The notes under the pieces: generated by a model | What the model saw: the letters and a program-made list of their open reading frames with translations, nothing else | Databases searched by the model: none | What the model was told of the DNA's origin: nothing | Part shown: positions 1 to 12,117 of the stretch, one piece after another | How the letters are laid out: each line of letters starts with the position of its first letter | Position numbering within the stretch: the first letter of the stretch is position 1 | Origin: Eremomyces bilateralis CBS 781.70 | Taxonomy: Eukaryota > Ascomycota > Dothideomycetes > Eremomycetales > Eremomycetaceae | Assembly (NCBI RefSeq): GCF_010015585.1 | Contig: NW_022985069.1 | Location: forward strand, 1,858,260-1,922,259 | Reading direction: 5' to 3' | DNA: 64,000 nt | Made by a program: the position numbers and the translations under genes

Positions 1-352
1 TCGAGGAAGATGAGTGGTGGCGGGGCGGCGATATCGAGCTCAGCAGTGATGTGTGAGAGCATATCCAGGGTTGCTAAACCGGTAAGACCAAAGGCAGTGG
101 TCTGGAATAAGGAAGGTAATGTGATCAATGCCCATTTCAGGATTTCTGTTCATTATTAACGTGTGCTCCCTTGGAGGATGGAAAAGACTGAGATCACGGA
201 CCTTCAGGCTCTAGTTTGCTCAACTGTATATTGACGAAGTCCAGGTGTGATTGAGCAAAGAAAACGTCCGGCAGACTGGCGGTGCTGGACGATGCACTGG
301 CATATCCAGACTCATCGTGGTCATGGAATGGCTTTCGATTCGGCGATGCCAT
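1..352 (-). CDS. MET16: Phosphoadenylyl-sulfate (PAPS) reductase, N-terminal part, cut by window edge
   Basis: Reduces PAPS to sulfite with thioredoxin in sulfate assimilation. Two exons can be read: 352..202 and 145..1, with an intron 201..146 (donor gtccgt, acceptor aacag). The spliced frame starts MASPNRKPF, runs through LPDVFF and LEPEEILKWALITLP, then QTTAFGLTGLATLDML, which is the conserved start of the fungal PAPS reductase family (Aspergillus sA, yeast Met16). The frame stays open to base 1, so about 98 residues are visible and the catalytic C-terminal part lies outside. The start ATG at 352 is the first in frame and phases correctly into exon 2. The family call rests on the EILKW and QTTAFGLTG blocks; it comes from memory, not from a search. 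Confidence 0.82.
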
Positions 353-2260
353 GGTGGGCGTGTGAAGGAATCAAGAGTGCGGGGAAACGGCTAGTCTTCT
401 TTAGAAGTCTTTTATTCAATCCTTCGTTGATTGGGTCGAATGGGTCGAATGGTAGGTATGTGAGCACAAAGGGATCTCAATATCGATGGTGTTCTTCGGC
501 AGTAGATGTACGAGTTGGGATAGGGGGAAGTCTCAGGAAGTCTTCTACTTAAGAGGGATTGAGAAGTGGATGTTGTCACCGTTAAACCAGGTCATTTGAT
601 TCCAGATGATTGAATAATCAAAGGGTTCTTATTAATATTCAAATATCCAGGCACGCAGAAGGCGGCCGTAAATCGGACGGCAGGGTTTCCAATCACATCA
701 AATTTGATATTCATCATTGTCTTCTCTGAGCACGCAATTTTAGCGCCTGGCGACACAATCGCCGTCCACACCCTCCCCACACATTCTATGCGTCAACACC
801 ACTGCATTTCCGCCTCTCTCCGGGATTTTTTCGAAATGGCGTTGCGCCCTGGCAAGAACGGCTCTTTGTTTCTTTTATCCCGGGTATTTCATACATAGCA
901 TGCGGGGAAATGGGAAATCCTCAAATCCTCCGATCGTGTTAGTGAGAGATGAAGGGAAACATGAATTCTGATTGGAGAATGGAGATGGATGTTTGGAATC
1001 CGGATCCCTGCCGAACCGAGATCTGATCCATAGAGCATGATTTCCAGTCTTCCCCCGTCAGATCCGCGTGGGCGGAAGATCTTCAATAGGATTGGGTCTC
1101 AAGATTTCTGATCGAAATCTGACTGTCGCTAAATAGGGATTGTGAGACAACTGACGCAACATCCCTTGAATTGCAGCAGAGCCTCTTGGAGTCTTGATGA
1201 GGAGTCTAGGTGTAAGGATGGTGTCGACATCTCATATCTGCCCGATTGCTATGAAATCAACTGATTAATACCTCGCATGGGTGGCAAGGACCGCATTGAA
1301 GCTCGGCTAATGAATAATGAGTCTTTATTATTGTTCCTTATTGTTCCTTATTGTTCCCTCAAAGACAACCGTTAGATTTTCGGCCGCCAGGCACCTAGTT
1401 AAGTAATTATGCTTCTGAATCTCGCAATGATCGATCTAACCGGCTCCTCCAAAGACCTCCAGGCGGTATTGGGTGATGGGAGGGATCTCCACCAACACGA
1501 GCCCGTCCAGTGTATACATGTCATATTAGAATACTGACTACTGAGTACTATTCAGGTTCTCGCTGCTATCATAGAACAGATTGATAGGTACAGGTACGTG
1601 ATATCACAGTTCCCTGGTGTCAACTCGACGGACAAACAAACAAATTGGCAGCACGTGATATAAACGTCACCGCATTCGTCTCCATCCAATCAAAATGGAT
1701 TATTTCACTTCTTCCCGCTATTGTCCTGTGGCTGATATTCTGCCGTCCAGAACGTGCACCGCCACCCGCTGACGTCGAGTCCAACGGATCTGATCTGATG
1801 CAGATCTCTGCTTGATGTACCTCTGGCCCTCTGCTTGAACAATCGAGTTCGACTTCTCACGGTTCTCACTGCAGTTCATTGTCATGGTTGCATTGTTTGT
1901 CATGTTAAGTTCTCGTATTGCTAAGTACCACCGAAACCTGCTTGGCCAAACAATGCAATTGAACCACCATTGTTCCACCAGAGTTTCCTCCAACCTGTAG
2001 TGCACATCACGAGCCTCCACCAACTATTGTTCTTGTACATGCTCTGCATGAGTAGAGTAACTCTTCTTCCAAATCTTCAGCCTTCTGACGCCGATCGAAG
2101 CATCACGCGTCTCGAATTTTCAGTTCAATTGGCTTGTCCTTTCGCTCTCGTCCAATATTAACATCTCCCCCATTTTGCAGAGCATCTGCATCGGACTGGA
2201 CCGAAATTGCAGCGGTTGATCACCCACTTATCCTTGGTCGAGCTTGTCTTCTTCATTATA
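353..2260. other. Divergent intergenic region, PAPS reductase / debranching enzyme
   Basis: No convincing gene in this 1.9 kb. It holds a threefold direct repeat of ttgttcctta at about 1328-1357, a CCAAT box at 1685-1689 and a palindromic CACGTG followed by AT at 1652-1657, the core bound by Cbf1-type bHLH factors. Short open frames here, including one of 101 codons on the minus strand at 1718-2023, have no recognisable content. Confidence 0.5.
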
Positions 2261-5200
2261 ATGGCTTCTCCTCAGCGCGTTCACTGTCTGAACCTCAAAG
2301 ATGACGGCTCGCCAAATATTGGCGGAACGTACATATGCCTTCCGCCGCCGACAACACCCGCCTACCACCTGCGCTTTTCGATCCAAGGAACAAGCTCCGT
2401 CTGCCAGCGTGGCAGCTTGTGGTCCAATATACCAGGCATTGGGGAGACGTTTCAGCGGGACCAATTCCGGGAGTTCAAGTAGGTTTTCACATCATATGGA
2501 ATTTTGAACAGGGCTAACCTGTGACATAGGTTGGATCCTGACTTCAACCGCAACATTGAAATCGACTTCACCATCACGCAGCCTGGATCTTTCTCCTATT
2601 ACATTACCTATTCACCGTTGCCTTTATTTTCTCTCGGCCCCACGGAAGCGTCAAAACCCGCCCGAACGCCCGAATATTATATCGATGTCACCCCGGCGCT
2701 CACACTTCGGGGAAACCCCCTACCTTTGGACTCACTTTCCATCATATCGTGTTTGTCGAAGTTCATGGGCCAGTACCCTTCCGATTGGCAGAGCCATCTT
2801 GGTGGGATCAGTGCCAGGGGGTATAACTGCGTCCATTTCGCTCCATTAATGAAGCGGGGCGAGTCGAACTCTCCCTACAGCATGTACGATCAGCTCGAGT
2901 TTGACCCGGAGTGTTTCCCCCATGGGGAGGCCGATATTGCTGATCTGGTTAAAACGATGCATGATGACAATGGCTTGTTGACACTCTGTGACATTGTCTG
3001 GAATCATACTGCCAACAATAGTCAGTGGCTCGAAGAACACCCTGAGGCTGGCTACAATGTGGTCACGGCACCGCACCTGGAGTCGGCTCTGGAGCTGGAT
3101 AATGCGTTGCTCGACTATAGCAAATCGCTACGAAGCCTTGGAATGCCCACTGAGCTCCAGACGGTGGATGATTTGCTCAGTGTCATGGAAGGAGTGAAGA
3201 CTTACTGTATTAGCGGAATCAAGCTATGGGAGTACTATGTCCTCAACCGGGATCGTGACGCCGATGCAGTTGTCAACGCATGGGTTTCAGGCAAGGCAAG
3301 CATTTCCAAATCGATAACCAGCAGACCTGGGTATAGCCAACCTGAGCTGCTCAAGGATCAATCTTTGAAGTGCAAGGCAGATTGGCTCATTGACAATTGC
3401 TTGGAAGGATCCGATCGCATGGGAGAGCGATTTCGACGTCGCATCAATCCTCAGGCAGGCGCATTTTTTCTGAATGCGCTCAAGGGCCGCTACGAAAATG
3501 GGAAATCCGAAGCAGCTGCAAAGGAGGAGCTACTCCAAGTCACCGACGACGTGAAACTGATGGTTGATGAAGTTAATCTGCAGTTCTACAAGGAATACGA
3601 CACCGATTGCGCCGAAATTATGGAACAACTCTTCAACCGAACCAAATATACGCGTCTCGACGACCACGGTCCGAAGCTTGGCCCGATCACTCGACAGAAT
3701 CCACTGATCGAAGCTTACTTCACTCGCTTGCCCCTGAATGAGACAACCAAGAAGCACGATCTAAAGTCCTTAGCCCTTGTCAACAATGGATGGATTTGGG
3801 CTGCCGATGCCTTACGGGACCACGCCGGGCCAAAGTCTCGTGCTTATCTTCGGCGAGAAGTGATCGTATGGGGAGATTGTGTCAAACTCCGATATGGCAG
3901 CGGCCCGGAAGACAACCCTTACCTCTGGGATCGCATGGCGCGATACACACGGCTGATGGCCAAACATTTTCATGCGTTCCGCATCGATAATTGCCACTCC
4001 ACTCCGATCCACCTCGCTAGTTATATGCTGGATGAAGCTCGAAAAGTGAGGGAGAACATCGCCGTGTTCGCGGAATTGTTTTCGGGGTCAGAACAGATGG
4101 ATTCCCTGTTTGTCCAGCGTTTGAACCTCAATGGTCTGATTCGGGAGGCTATGCAGGCATGGAGTACTCAAGAAATGTCCCGCCTAGTCCATCGACACAA
4201 TGCACGACCTATTGGAAGTTTCGACGTCGACGATATCGTGACAAATGACCGGTCCAATGGACTACAAAATGGCACCACTTCCAAGCGAGAGACCGTTCGG
4301 ACCGTTAGGGCAAGCACTGTGCATGCGCTGTTCATGGACTGCACCCATGATAACGAACCCCCAGCAGAGAAACGCGATGCTCGGGACACATTGCCAAATG
4401 CCGCCCTCGTGGCTATGTGCGCATGCAGTACTGGCAGCGTGATGGGTTACGATGAGATTTACCCAGCTCTCCTGAACCTAGTGTCTGAAACAAGGCTCTA
4501 TGGCTCGCCATATTCGACAAAAGACGCCATCGCCAACATCAAAAACGTCACAGACGGGATTGGTGCATGCAAAGCTATATTCAACACCATTCATACGCTC
4601 ATGGGCACTGAAGGATACAATGAGAGTTTCATCCATCACGACCAGGAGTATATCACAGTCCATCGAGTCAAGCCTCAAACACGCGAAGGGTACTTCTTGA
4701 TCGCCCATACTGCCTATCCTGGCTCTAGCACAAACAATGGGAATCTGGATCCTGTGAGACTTCCCGGAACTGAAGCTGAGATCGTTGGTGCCTGGGTCTT
4801 GGAAGTTGACAGTTCTGCGGAAACGAGGAGGACTACGCAAGCGGACACAAAGGTCCTCCGGGGATTGCCTAGCAGCGTGACTGAAATCTCAGACGTCAAA
4901 CTCGAGAAAGACGGCTACGATTGCTTGATACATCTTCCACCAAAGTTCCCGCCTGGCAGCGTTGCATTATTCAAAACGAAGATGCCAGCGGCCAGTCGTG
5001 CCCTCATCGTGGCCGACGTGGGTCCTCAAACAAATCTCGAGTCGTATATGACATCCGACGCTGCTCAAGCCTTTGGATCGCTCTCATTGTGCGAGCTCAA
5101 TGTGGCGTTGTATCGCTGTGATGCCGAAGAGAGAGATCTTTCTGATAGATCCGACGGGACATACCAAATTCCTGAGGCAGGAACTCTCGTCTACGCTGGC

Positions 5201-7091
5201 CTCCAAGGGTGGTGGTCTGTATTAGGACCAGTCGTTCGCGACAACAACCTTGGCCATCCAGTTTGCCAGCATTTGCGTGAAGGTGACTGGGCAATGGACT
5301 ACATTGTGTCACGGTTTGAAAAGCTTTCCAACCAGAGTGGATTGCAAGGCCTTGTCAGCGTCGCAGCATGGCTAAAGAGCAGATTCGCAGCGATCAAAGA
5401 ACTTCCAATGTTTCTTCATCCACGATACTTCGCCATGGTCATACGGACAGCATACCACGCTTCGATTGATCGAAACATTTCTCTCCTGAGCAGAAACATT
5501 GGCGATGCTCAGCAGTTCGTGAAAGACCTTTCACTCGTTTCAACCCAGATGACAGGTCTTGTGAATAGCGCAAGTCTCTGGCCCAATAAAGCGGTACCAT
5601 CCATGGCCGCCGGACTTCCACATTTTGCTTGCGACTGGGCTAGATGCTGGGGTCGAGATATTTTCATATCCATGCGAGGGCTGTATCTCAGCACTGGAAG
5701 ATTCGACGATGCCAAAGAACACATTCTTGCATTTGCCAGTGTAGTCAACCATGGGATGATTCCCAATCTACTCTCTGGTGGTCGGCTTCCACGCTACAAC
5801 TCCCGAGATAGCGTGTGGTTCTTCTTGCAGGGCATCCAAGATTATTGCACGCTTGCGCCAGAAGGACTGGGCTTGCTCGAGGTTGAAGTCCCAAGGAGAT
5901 TTCTACCCTACGACGATACCTGGTTTTCACACGATGATCCCCGCGCGTATAGCACACGGAGCACGGTTCGAGAAGTTGTCCAGGAAATCATGCAACGACA
6001 TGCATCTGGACTCCACTTCCGAGAGTACAACGCCGGTCCGGACCTCGATTCGCAAATGACCGATGCTGGGTTCAATATCGACATTCAAGTTGACTGGACT
6101 AACGGTATGCTCTTCGGCGGCAATCAGCACAATTGCGGTACTTGGATGGATAAAATGGGAGAAAGCGAACGTGCAGGATCCAAAGGGGTGCCTGGGACAC
6201 CACGCGATGGTGCCGCAGTGGAAATCACCGGTCTCTTATTCAGTACGCTTGCTTGGCTTACTCAACTGCCAGCTGCGAAGAAATTGGCCACCAACGGGGT
6301 TGAGAAACCTGATGGATCGACAGTGACGTGGTCTGAATGGGCCAAACTGATCAAGGACAATTTCGAGCGTTGCTATTACGTCCCATCGAATGAAAGCGAG
6401 GACCAAGGCCACGACGTGGAGCCTGAGCTTATAAACAGGCGTGGAATATACAAAGATCTTTACCGTTCCGGAAAGCCGTACGAGGATTACCAACTTCGAC
6501 CCAACTTTCCGATCGCCATGGTCGTGGCTCCCGACCTTTTCTCTGTTTCTCATGCCATTTCGGCCCTTCATGCGGGTGATCAATATCTACGTGGACCATT
6601 AGGTATGGCAACGCTGGATCCAGGGGACCTAAACTACCGTCCATACTATGTCAACAGCGAGGACAGCGACGATTTCGCAACAAGCAAAGGGCGGAATTAT
6701 CATCAAGGTCCCGAGTGGGTTTGGCCACTGGGTTTCTTCCTTCGAGCCCTTCTCATATTCGGATTGGCAGAAGTGGATCAAGTAGCTGCAAAGGAGAACT
6801 GGAGTGACGAGCGACGACGAGAAAAGCACACGGAGGTGTTTCAGCAGGTCCATCAACGCCTCAAAGGGTGTCGCGCTGCAATTCGGGACGATGGGAACTG
6901 GTGGAAGGGCTTGACAGAGTTAACGCAAAAGGGCGGCGAATTATGTCCTGATTCGGTGAGTTTCTGTGCCTTGCTTGACGACTTCCAGTGGATCACTGAC
7001 CAGATATGCATAGTCGCCTACACAGGCCTGGTCCGCTGGGTGTTTGTTGGATCTGTTCCAGGAGGCGCGAGAGCTTGGAATTGACTCTTGA
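2261..7091 (+). CDS. GDB1: Glycogen debranching enzyme (4-alpha-glucanotransferase / amylo-1,6-glucosidase)
   Basis: Bifunctional cytosolic enzyme that removes branches from glycogen. Exons 2261..2478, 2530..6955 and 7014..7091 give 1573 residues, the usual length for the eukaryotic family. The N-terminal GH13 half carries FRIDNCHS, with the likely nucleophile Asp559, then AVFAELFSGS with the acid Glu, and HDNEPP. The C-terminal glucosidase half (GH133) has CDWARCWGRD, DWTNGMLFGGN and NCGTWMDKMG. Removing the last intron (gtgagt...gcatag) restores the conserved ending CPDSSPTQAWSAG, which supports the splice; without it the protein would run into an unrelated tail. The first intron contains an in-frame stop, so its removal is required. 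The start ATG at 2261 begins MASPQRVHCL. A neighbouring ATG 54 bases upstream is in frame but precedes only weak sequence. Confidence 0.97.
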
Positions 7092-7456
7092 TTAGCACCG
7101 AATGAAAAGCAAGATGGACGGCCTGGCACGCCTGGATAACGGTTGCGTTACTGTCCCTTAGCACCATGTTCATCGGCTTAAGGAGCGATATGCTTGAACG
7201 AATTGTTTTGTACTGTACATAGAGGAATAGAGATACTTAAAAAAGGTTTATATTTCAATTATTAGAGCCACCTTCGGATGAACGCTCTGTCGAGGCATAT
7301 ATATATCAGTAGGTTTTGCGTGGAACAAAATGCGCCATGAACCCTTCACAAAGACACACACTGCGGCCAAGCAATGCAATCTAGCATGACAGGACCCTTC
7401 TTCTATCTGCAACAGGTAACAACAACAACGTCGGAGATTGAAGAAAAACTTCAATT

Positions 7457-8210
7457 ATGCTGTCGATACTCCGGAAAGCACGATTAAAAGACAAGGAGCT
7501 TCGCGTGCTAATCCTTGGATTGGATAACGCTGGCAAGACGACTATTGTGAACCATCTCCTGGGCAAGGATACGTCGCAGATATCTCCCACACTTGGGTTC
7601 GTCATTAGCACCGTCGACTGGGATGGATATCGAATCAATATTTGTATGTAAACACTATCGGCTATCAGGGTTTAGCTAACTGTTATTTTCCTAGGGGATG
7701 TTGGAGGACAGAAGACGCTGAGAACCTACTGGCGGAACTACTTCGAGCGAACGGATACATTGCTTTGGGTTGTCGATGCGACTGATGAAGCAAGAATGAA
7801 TGATTGCCGAGAAGAATTGGCAAATTTACTAGTTGAAGAAGTACGGCCAACCTCTTTATGCATCTTGATTATCGACATCAAGGACCGGGGTGGTGAAAAT
7901 CGAGTCGTTATTCTTCCAAGAATGCTGACATCCAACGCGTATAGCGATTGATGGGAGCGAGCCTGCTCGTCGTGAAGAATAAAACCGATGTTCACGGGTG
8001 TTTGTCTAATGATCAAGTACGGGACGTGAGTAGCAGGTCCATCCTTTTTGTCGCTTTAATGATTCATGGAACTGGCAGATTTTGCGACTGGACGACATTC
8101 GCACCCACCGATGGTCAATCATGGAGTGTAGCGCTATGACCGGACAAAACCTCCCGGAGGCCATGAACTGGGTACTAGCGGATGCGAAAGAGAGGCTGTT
8201 CTTATTTTGA
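7457..8210 (+). CDS. CIN4: ARL2-like small GTPase (tubulin-folding pathway)
   Basis: ADP-ribosylation-factor-like GTPase of the ARL2 / Cin4 / Alp41 type, which acts with tubulin cofactors in microtubule biogenesis. Four exons, 7457..7643, 7695..7840, 7945..8025 and 8079..8210, join in phase to give 181 residues, the family length. Visible motifs are the P-loop GLDNAGKTT (21-29), switch I ISPTLGF, switch II WDVGGQK (64-70) and the guanine-specificity motif NKTD (124-127). YWRNYFE and LLVEERL match ARL2 rather than ARF1. The protein begins Met-Leu, so it lacks the Gly2 used for myristoylation in ARFs. The gene follows the debranching enzyme on the same strand but is separated by 365 bases and has its own start. 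Confidence 0.93.
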
Positions 8211-8427
8211 GCACCCCGTGTTCTTGAAGGACCACTACAAGCGTCTACCCGGTGCTTGCTGGAGAGACAAGACATAATCAAATTTACTCCTACGGGCGGC
8301 AGAATACGAAAGATGGCAGGGTGCAGTCTATGCAATTTCCGTGTGGTATCTTATGCTATCAAACAGAATGTCCCGAGCCATCATTCATCCTCTACTCGCA
8401 TGGCATGGTCATCGGTCTTCATGAGGC

Positions 8428-9824
8428 TTAGGTATCTTTCGGTTCGATTAGATCAGGGATCTGCTGCGGCTTTATCTTACCCTCAAGGATATCTGTATCC
8501 GAAATCAGCATTGAGAATCAAACGGACCATGATGAGAACTAGAAATACTTACTGTAGACTGCCGTGAAGAGTGGGAAATCGGCTTCCATTCCTTGCGATT
8601 TCAGGAACGCGTTGACTTCTCTCGCGGTACTGATCCCCTGGAGTTTCTGACCGTTCAACTCCTTCTCCTCAATCTCTTCCACAGTCATTCCCCGTTCGAG
8701 CGCCATCTTCGCGCATCGGAAGTTTCGCCCGCCCATGCAGCTAGTCACCACATCGGCAACCCCGCATGATTCTTCGGTGAAAGTCGTTGCCCGAGTGTGG
8801 TGGGTTGTAGAAAAGAAGGCTTGGCCAAACCTCACCATTTCAAGGATGCCGACGCGCATGACGGCAGCTTTCGCATTGTCGCCCCAACCTAGTCCATCCA
8901 CAAAGCCAGCTGCGAGAGCGATGATGTTCTTTAGCGCACCCCCGAGACTGACGCCAGCGGTGTCCGATACCAGACGGACGTGGAAGTACGGTCGGTGGAA
9001 CAGTTTCTTCATCGTTTCGTGCGTGAGAGGGGGATAGTCGGCAGGGAGGGCTTGCAGTTTCGTTTTGGACGGCTGAGCTTGCTTCGAGGTCGCTGAATGC
9101 AAATCACCGAGATCGGTCGTCACCAGATTCACTTGCGAAGTTGATGGCGAGCCTGAAGGCGAGGGCTGTCGCGAGTCCATGGCTGGAGGATCGTAAGCAA
9201 CCGTCGTCTCAGAGTACTTCTCCATTGCGATTTCCGTAGCGATGTTGGCTCCAGATAATGCTCCGCAATATATGCCCAATTCCTCTCCAATTTGATCGCT
9301 GAGAAGGCGAATTCCACTTTCGGATACTTCGACGCCCTTGATACATGAGATCCCCCGTGCAAACGGCAGTATTTTGCCCCCCAATAACCGGCAGATTTTA
9401 GGGATGAATTGATGAGGCAGGTTAAAGATCAGGATGGAGGAATCCTTCACTGCGTCCTCGATCGAAGGGTTGGCGACAACATTCTCGGGGAGAGCGATGT
9501 TCGGCAGGTATTTTATATTCTCATGTAACTGGTTCACCAATTGTGAGAGTGGCTGCGGCTTGCTGCAAAGTTCCGAGCTGGCGTCGTAGTGCTTCGAGGA
9601 TTTTGGAATCGATACTTCTTCTTCATAGACCCACATCTGGACAATGGGCTCAAAAAGGTTGGGATTCTCTCTTGTGTTTTCCGCGACCACCTTGGCAATG
9701 GTCGAACCCCTTGAATACAGTGAGTACCGGATCATCCTGCTTCTCTAGAGCCCTGGACGTACCAGTTTCCCGAGCCAACCACCGTGACCTTGTGTTTCTT
9801 TGCGTTTCCCCCGAGCGTGGCCAT
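8428..9824 (-). CDS. GPD1: NAD-dependent glycerol-3-phosphate dehydrogenase
   Basis: Reduces dihydroxyacetone phosphate to glycerol-3-phosphate for glycerol (osmolyte) and lipid synthesis. Exons 9824..9763, 9709..8553 and 8492..8428 give 427 residues. The Rossmann motif VVGSGNWGS is split by intron 1. Further blocks are [45 protein letters not shown] (active-site Lys) and ESCGVADVV. The last intron is supported by the restored tail PLFTAVYNILEGK. Between [12 protein letters not shown] and LFHRPYF there is an insert of about 50 residues rich in Ser, Pro and Thr. Filamentous fungi often carry an insert here, but it is absent from yeast and animal enzymes. No mitochondrial or peroxisomal signal is evident. 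The start at 9824 is the ATG just before the Rossmann fold. Confidence 0.95.
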
Positions 9825-10366
9825 GTTTGCGACCGTTATTCTTCGAATTCCTTGGATCAATGGTCGGTATAAGGTCATTCGCTTGACATTCGCGGCGAGG
9901 GATGGCGAAGAAGTTCGACTGAGGGATTTGGATACTTTTGGAGGTTGGTGGCTTGTCGTTTGTCAAAGGAGATTCGGAAGGGTTTAGGTCAGAGGTTGAG
10001 GACAGTAGAACGGAACTAGGTAGTATTAATGATTCATAGCCTCCTTGTTCTATTCAAGAATTCCTGCTTCCAGGTGGTGAGTGAGAGAGAGGGGAGAGGG
10101 GAGTAAAGAATGTGAGGTCATCTGGGTTGGAGGAATTTGGAGAGTGGAGATCCTTATTCCTTGCTTCGTGCCTCGTGGAGCTTCATCGGTCCACGTGCCA
10201 CATTTCCACTTAGTTACCGATTCAGTATTGACGTGTATCCAATAAGGAATACTCTATCACTATATCACTTCGGTTAAGTACAGGTAGTGATTGTGTGCTT
10301 GTGTGCTTGAGTTCATCTATTGTACCCGCATCTATCCAGTACATGACCGGACCTTCATTGTCCCAT
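9825..10366. promoter_or_regulatory. Promoter region of the glycerol-3-phosphate dehydrogenase gene, with two STRE-like sites
   Basis: Non-coding gap between GPD1 and the 3' end of the CDK7-like gene. Two AGGGG pentamers (CCCCT read towards GPD1) lie at 10090-10094 and 10097-10101, about 270 bases upstream of the GPD1 start. CCCCT is the stress-response element bound by Msn2/4-type zinc fingers, and GPD1 is a known osmostress target in yeast. That these two sites work here is inference. Confidence 0.35.
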
Positions 10367-11635
10367 CTACCCAAAATTAAGCTTTCTCGCAACCTGCTCT
10401 CCTCTCCCATCTCCATCTCCAATCTCCCCTCCTCTCCGTTTCAAATCTTCTCCAACCTTTTCCAGCCCCCCGCCTTTCTTCGGCAACGCCTCCTTTTTGC
10501 TAGGTCGGGGGTTGGTAAGCCACCACTCGTGCTGCAACACCTGTTTCGACGTTGCCCTCTTGTTCGGATCCAGCGCAAGCATGGAGAGTAGGAGGTCAAT
10601 TCCCTGGCCGCCTATGGTTCCGAACAGGCCCTGAAGCTGTTGCTTTGGAGGGGGCGGATTGACTGCTTCCGAGGATATGGCAGCGTATGCCTTATACCCA
10701 TCAAGCATTTCAACGCCCGGCCAAATCTGCTCTGTCGGCGTACCGAGAGCCTTGCAAATCAACGTGACTTGGTCCATGTCCGAGCCTCCAGGAAGATAAG
10801 GGGTTCTCAGAATGAGTTCAGCGAAAACACAGCCCATTGACCAAACATCGACGACCCCACTGTAATGCCGAGCCTTGAAGAATAGTTCCGGAGGTCGATA
10901 CCAGCGTGTGATGACGTTGTATGTCATGTTGAGATAGGGATCCGAGAACGAACGGGATAGACCAAAATCGGCCAATTTCACTTCTCCGTCCGCCGCTATA
11001 AGCAAGTTGTTCGGTTTGATATCGCGATGGAGCACGAAACTCTCATGACAAAACCAGACGGCTCGAGCCAACATGTTCATCCATGCTTTGATGTCTGCAA
11101 GACCGTAGTGTACGGATTTGGTGTCGCGTATGACACCTTCAAGATCGCCCAACGGAAGATATTCGAGAACAAGGTTCAAATTTTGGTTTTTGGAGGAAAA
11201 GACGGAATGTAAGGCGATGATGTTCGGATGTGAAAGTTCCTGTAGGTACTTGACCTCACGGATGGCGTCGAATGACAAGCCATCTCGGAATTCGGCGTTG
11301 ACCTTGATCTTTTTGATGGCCACGAGTTTGGAAGGGTTGTCGCGGTGATGGCCGTGATAGACGATGGCATATGTTCCTTCACCGAGTTTCTTTCCTGATC
11401 CCAGGTCAGAAGCGGGCAGGCAATGGATATGGATGGACCAACCTTTGACATACCTCCGCCTTTCCTCCTCATTGAGCTGCTCGGATATGTCCGTGTTGAT
11501 ATTGGAGCTTTGCGTGTTCGCGACTAGCGAGTTCGAACCGGCTGGATTGCTCGTAAGCATGGTTAGAGGTCGAGGTTTAAGGCTACCATTTGCTCCAGCG
11601 GATGGCATGGTACCAGGAAGAGGTGATACAGCCAT
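10367..11635 (-). CDS. KIN28: CDK7-type cyclin-dependent kinase (TFIIH kinase / CDK-activating kinase)
   Basis: Serine/threonine kinase of TFIIH that phosphorylates the RNA polymerase II CTD. Exons 11635..11443 and 11394..10367 give 406 residues. Kinase motifs are the Gly loop GKKLGEGTYA (65-74), VAIKKIK, the cyclin-contact helix FDAIREVKYL, HRDIKPNN (D189), DFG (D207) and a T-loop with Thr near 222 before TRWYRPPEL. The C-terminal VARKLNFG resembles the tail of fungal CDK7 orthologues. The 48-base intron is a multiple of three and has no stop. The unspliced frame also reads through, but splicing restores YVKGKKLGEG directly before the Gly loop. The N-terminal 60 residues are low-complexity Ser/Asn. 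A Crk1/Mcs6-type CAK is the same group. Confidence 0.92.
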   Translation of the reverse strand: MAVSPLPGTMPSAGANGSLKPRPLTMLTSNPAGSNSLVANTQSSNINTDISEQLNEEERRRYVKGWSIHIHCLPASDLGSGKKLGEGTYAIVYHGHHRDNPSKLVAIKKIKVNAEFRDGLSFDAIREVKYLQELSHPNIIALHSVFSSKNQNLNLVLEYLPLGDLEGVIRDTKSVHYGLADIKAWMNMLARAVWFCHESFVLHRDIKPNNLLIAADGEVKLADFGLSRSFSDPYLNMTYNVITRWYRPPELFFKARHYSGVVDVWSMGCVFAELILRTPYLPGGSDMDQVTLICKALGTPTEQIWPGVEMLDGYKAYAAISSEAVNPPPPKQQLQGLFGTIGGQGIDLLLSMLALDPNKRATSKQVLQHEWWLTNPRPSKKEALPKKGGGLEKVGEDLKRRGGEIGDGDGRGEQVARKLNFG

Positions 11636-12117
11636 GGTAGATCTCCTGGAAGATATCTAGCCAGATAAAATTCTGTAAGATCTTCCGTGAGGTCAGTTTG
11701 GTGGAAGGGGTTGAAGCCTTGGAGAGACAGCAGTTGGATCTATCAATCATCTATCATCCTATCCTCCAGCAAGGAGCAGCAGCTCATTTACCACGGGTTC
11801 CATCACTCTAGCTTAGACGCCCAAATGGCGGATTTAAGCCTTCGCGTGGAAATGATCTTCCATTGTAGTTGTCCATTGTGTTCTTGGTAGTGGCGGATGC
11901 GAGGGAGAGATGTCAGATGCTATGTGAGGGAAAGCACGTGCCTTTCCTCTAACAACGCCAAAATTTCTGGAGAGTTCACGACTTCACCTCTTCACCAGTT
12001 CATCCTAATTGATCCGGATGACTTGATTACGGGCACCTACTTCATTTACATACCACCCTCCACAGTTGATAGCTTGACAGTTGGATCCGAACACCGTCCA
12101 TCTCCCCATTCTTCCTC
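11636..12117. other. Divergent promoter region, CDK7-like kinase / mS41
   Basis: Gap of 482 bases between two divergently transcribed genes, so it presumably holds both promoters. I see no distinctive motif beyond ordinary pyrimidine stretches. Confidence 0.5.

Noticed and set aside
1718-2023. 101-codon minus frame before the debranching enzyme
   Set aside because: No conserved content; overlaps the likely promoter and leader of GDB1.
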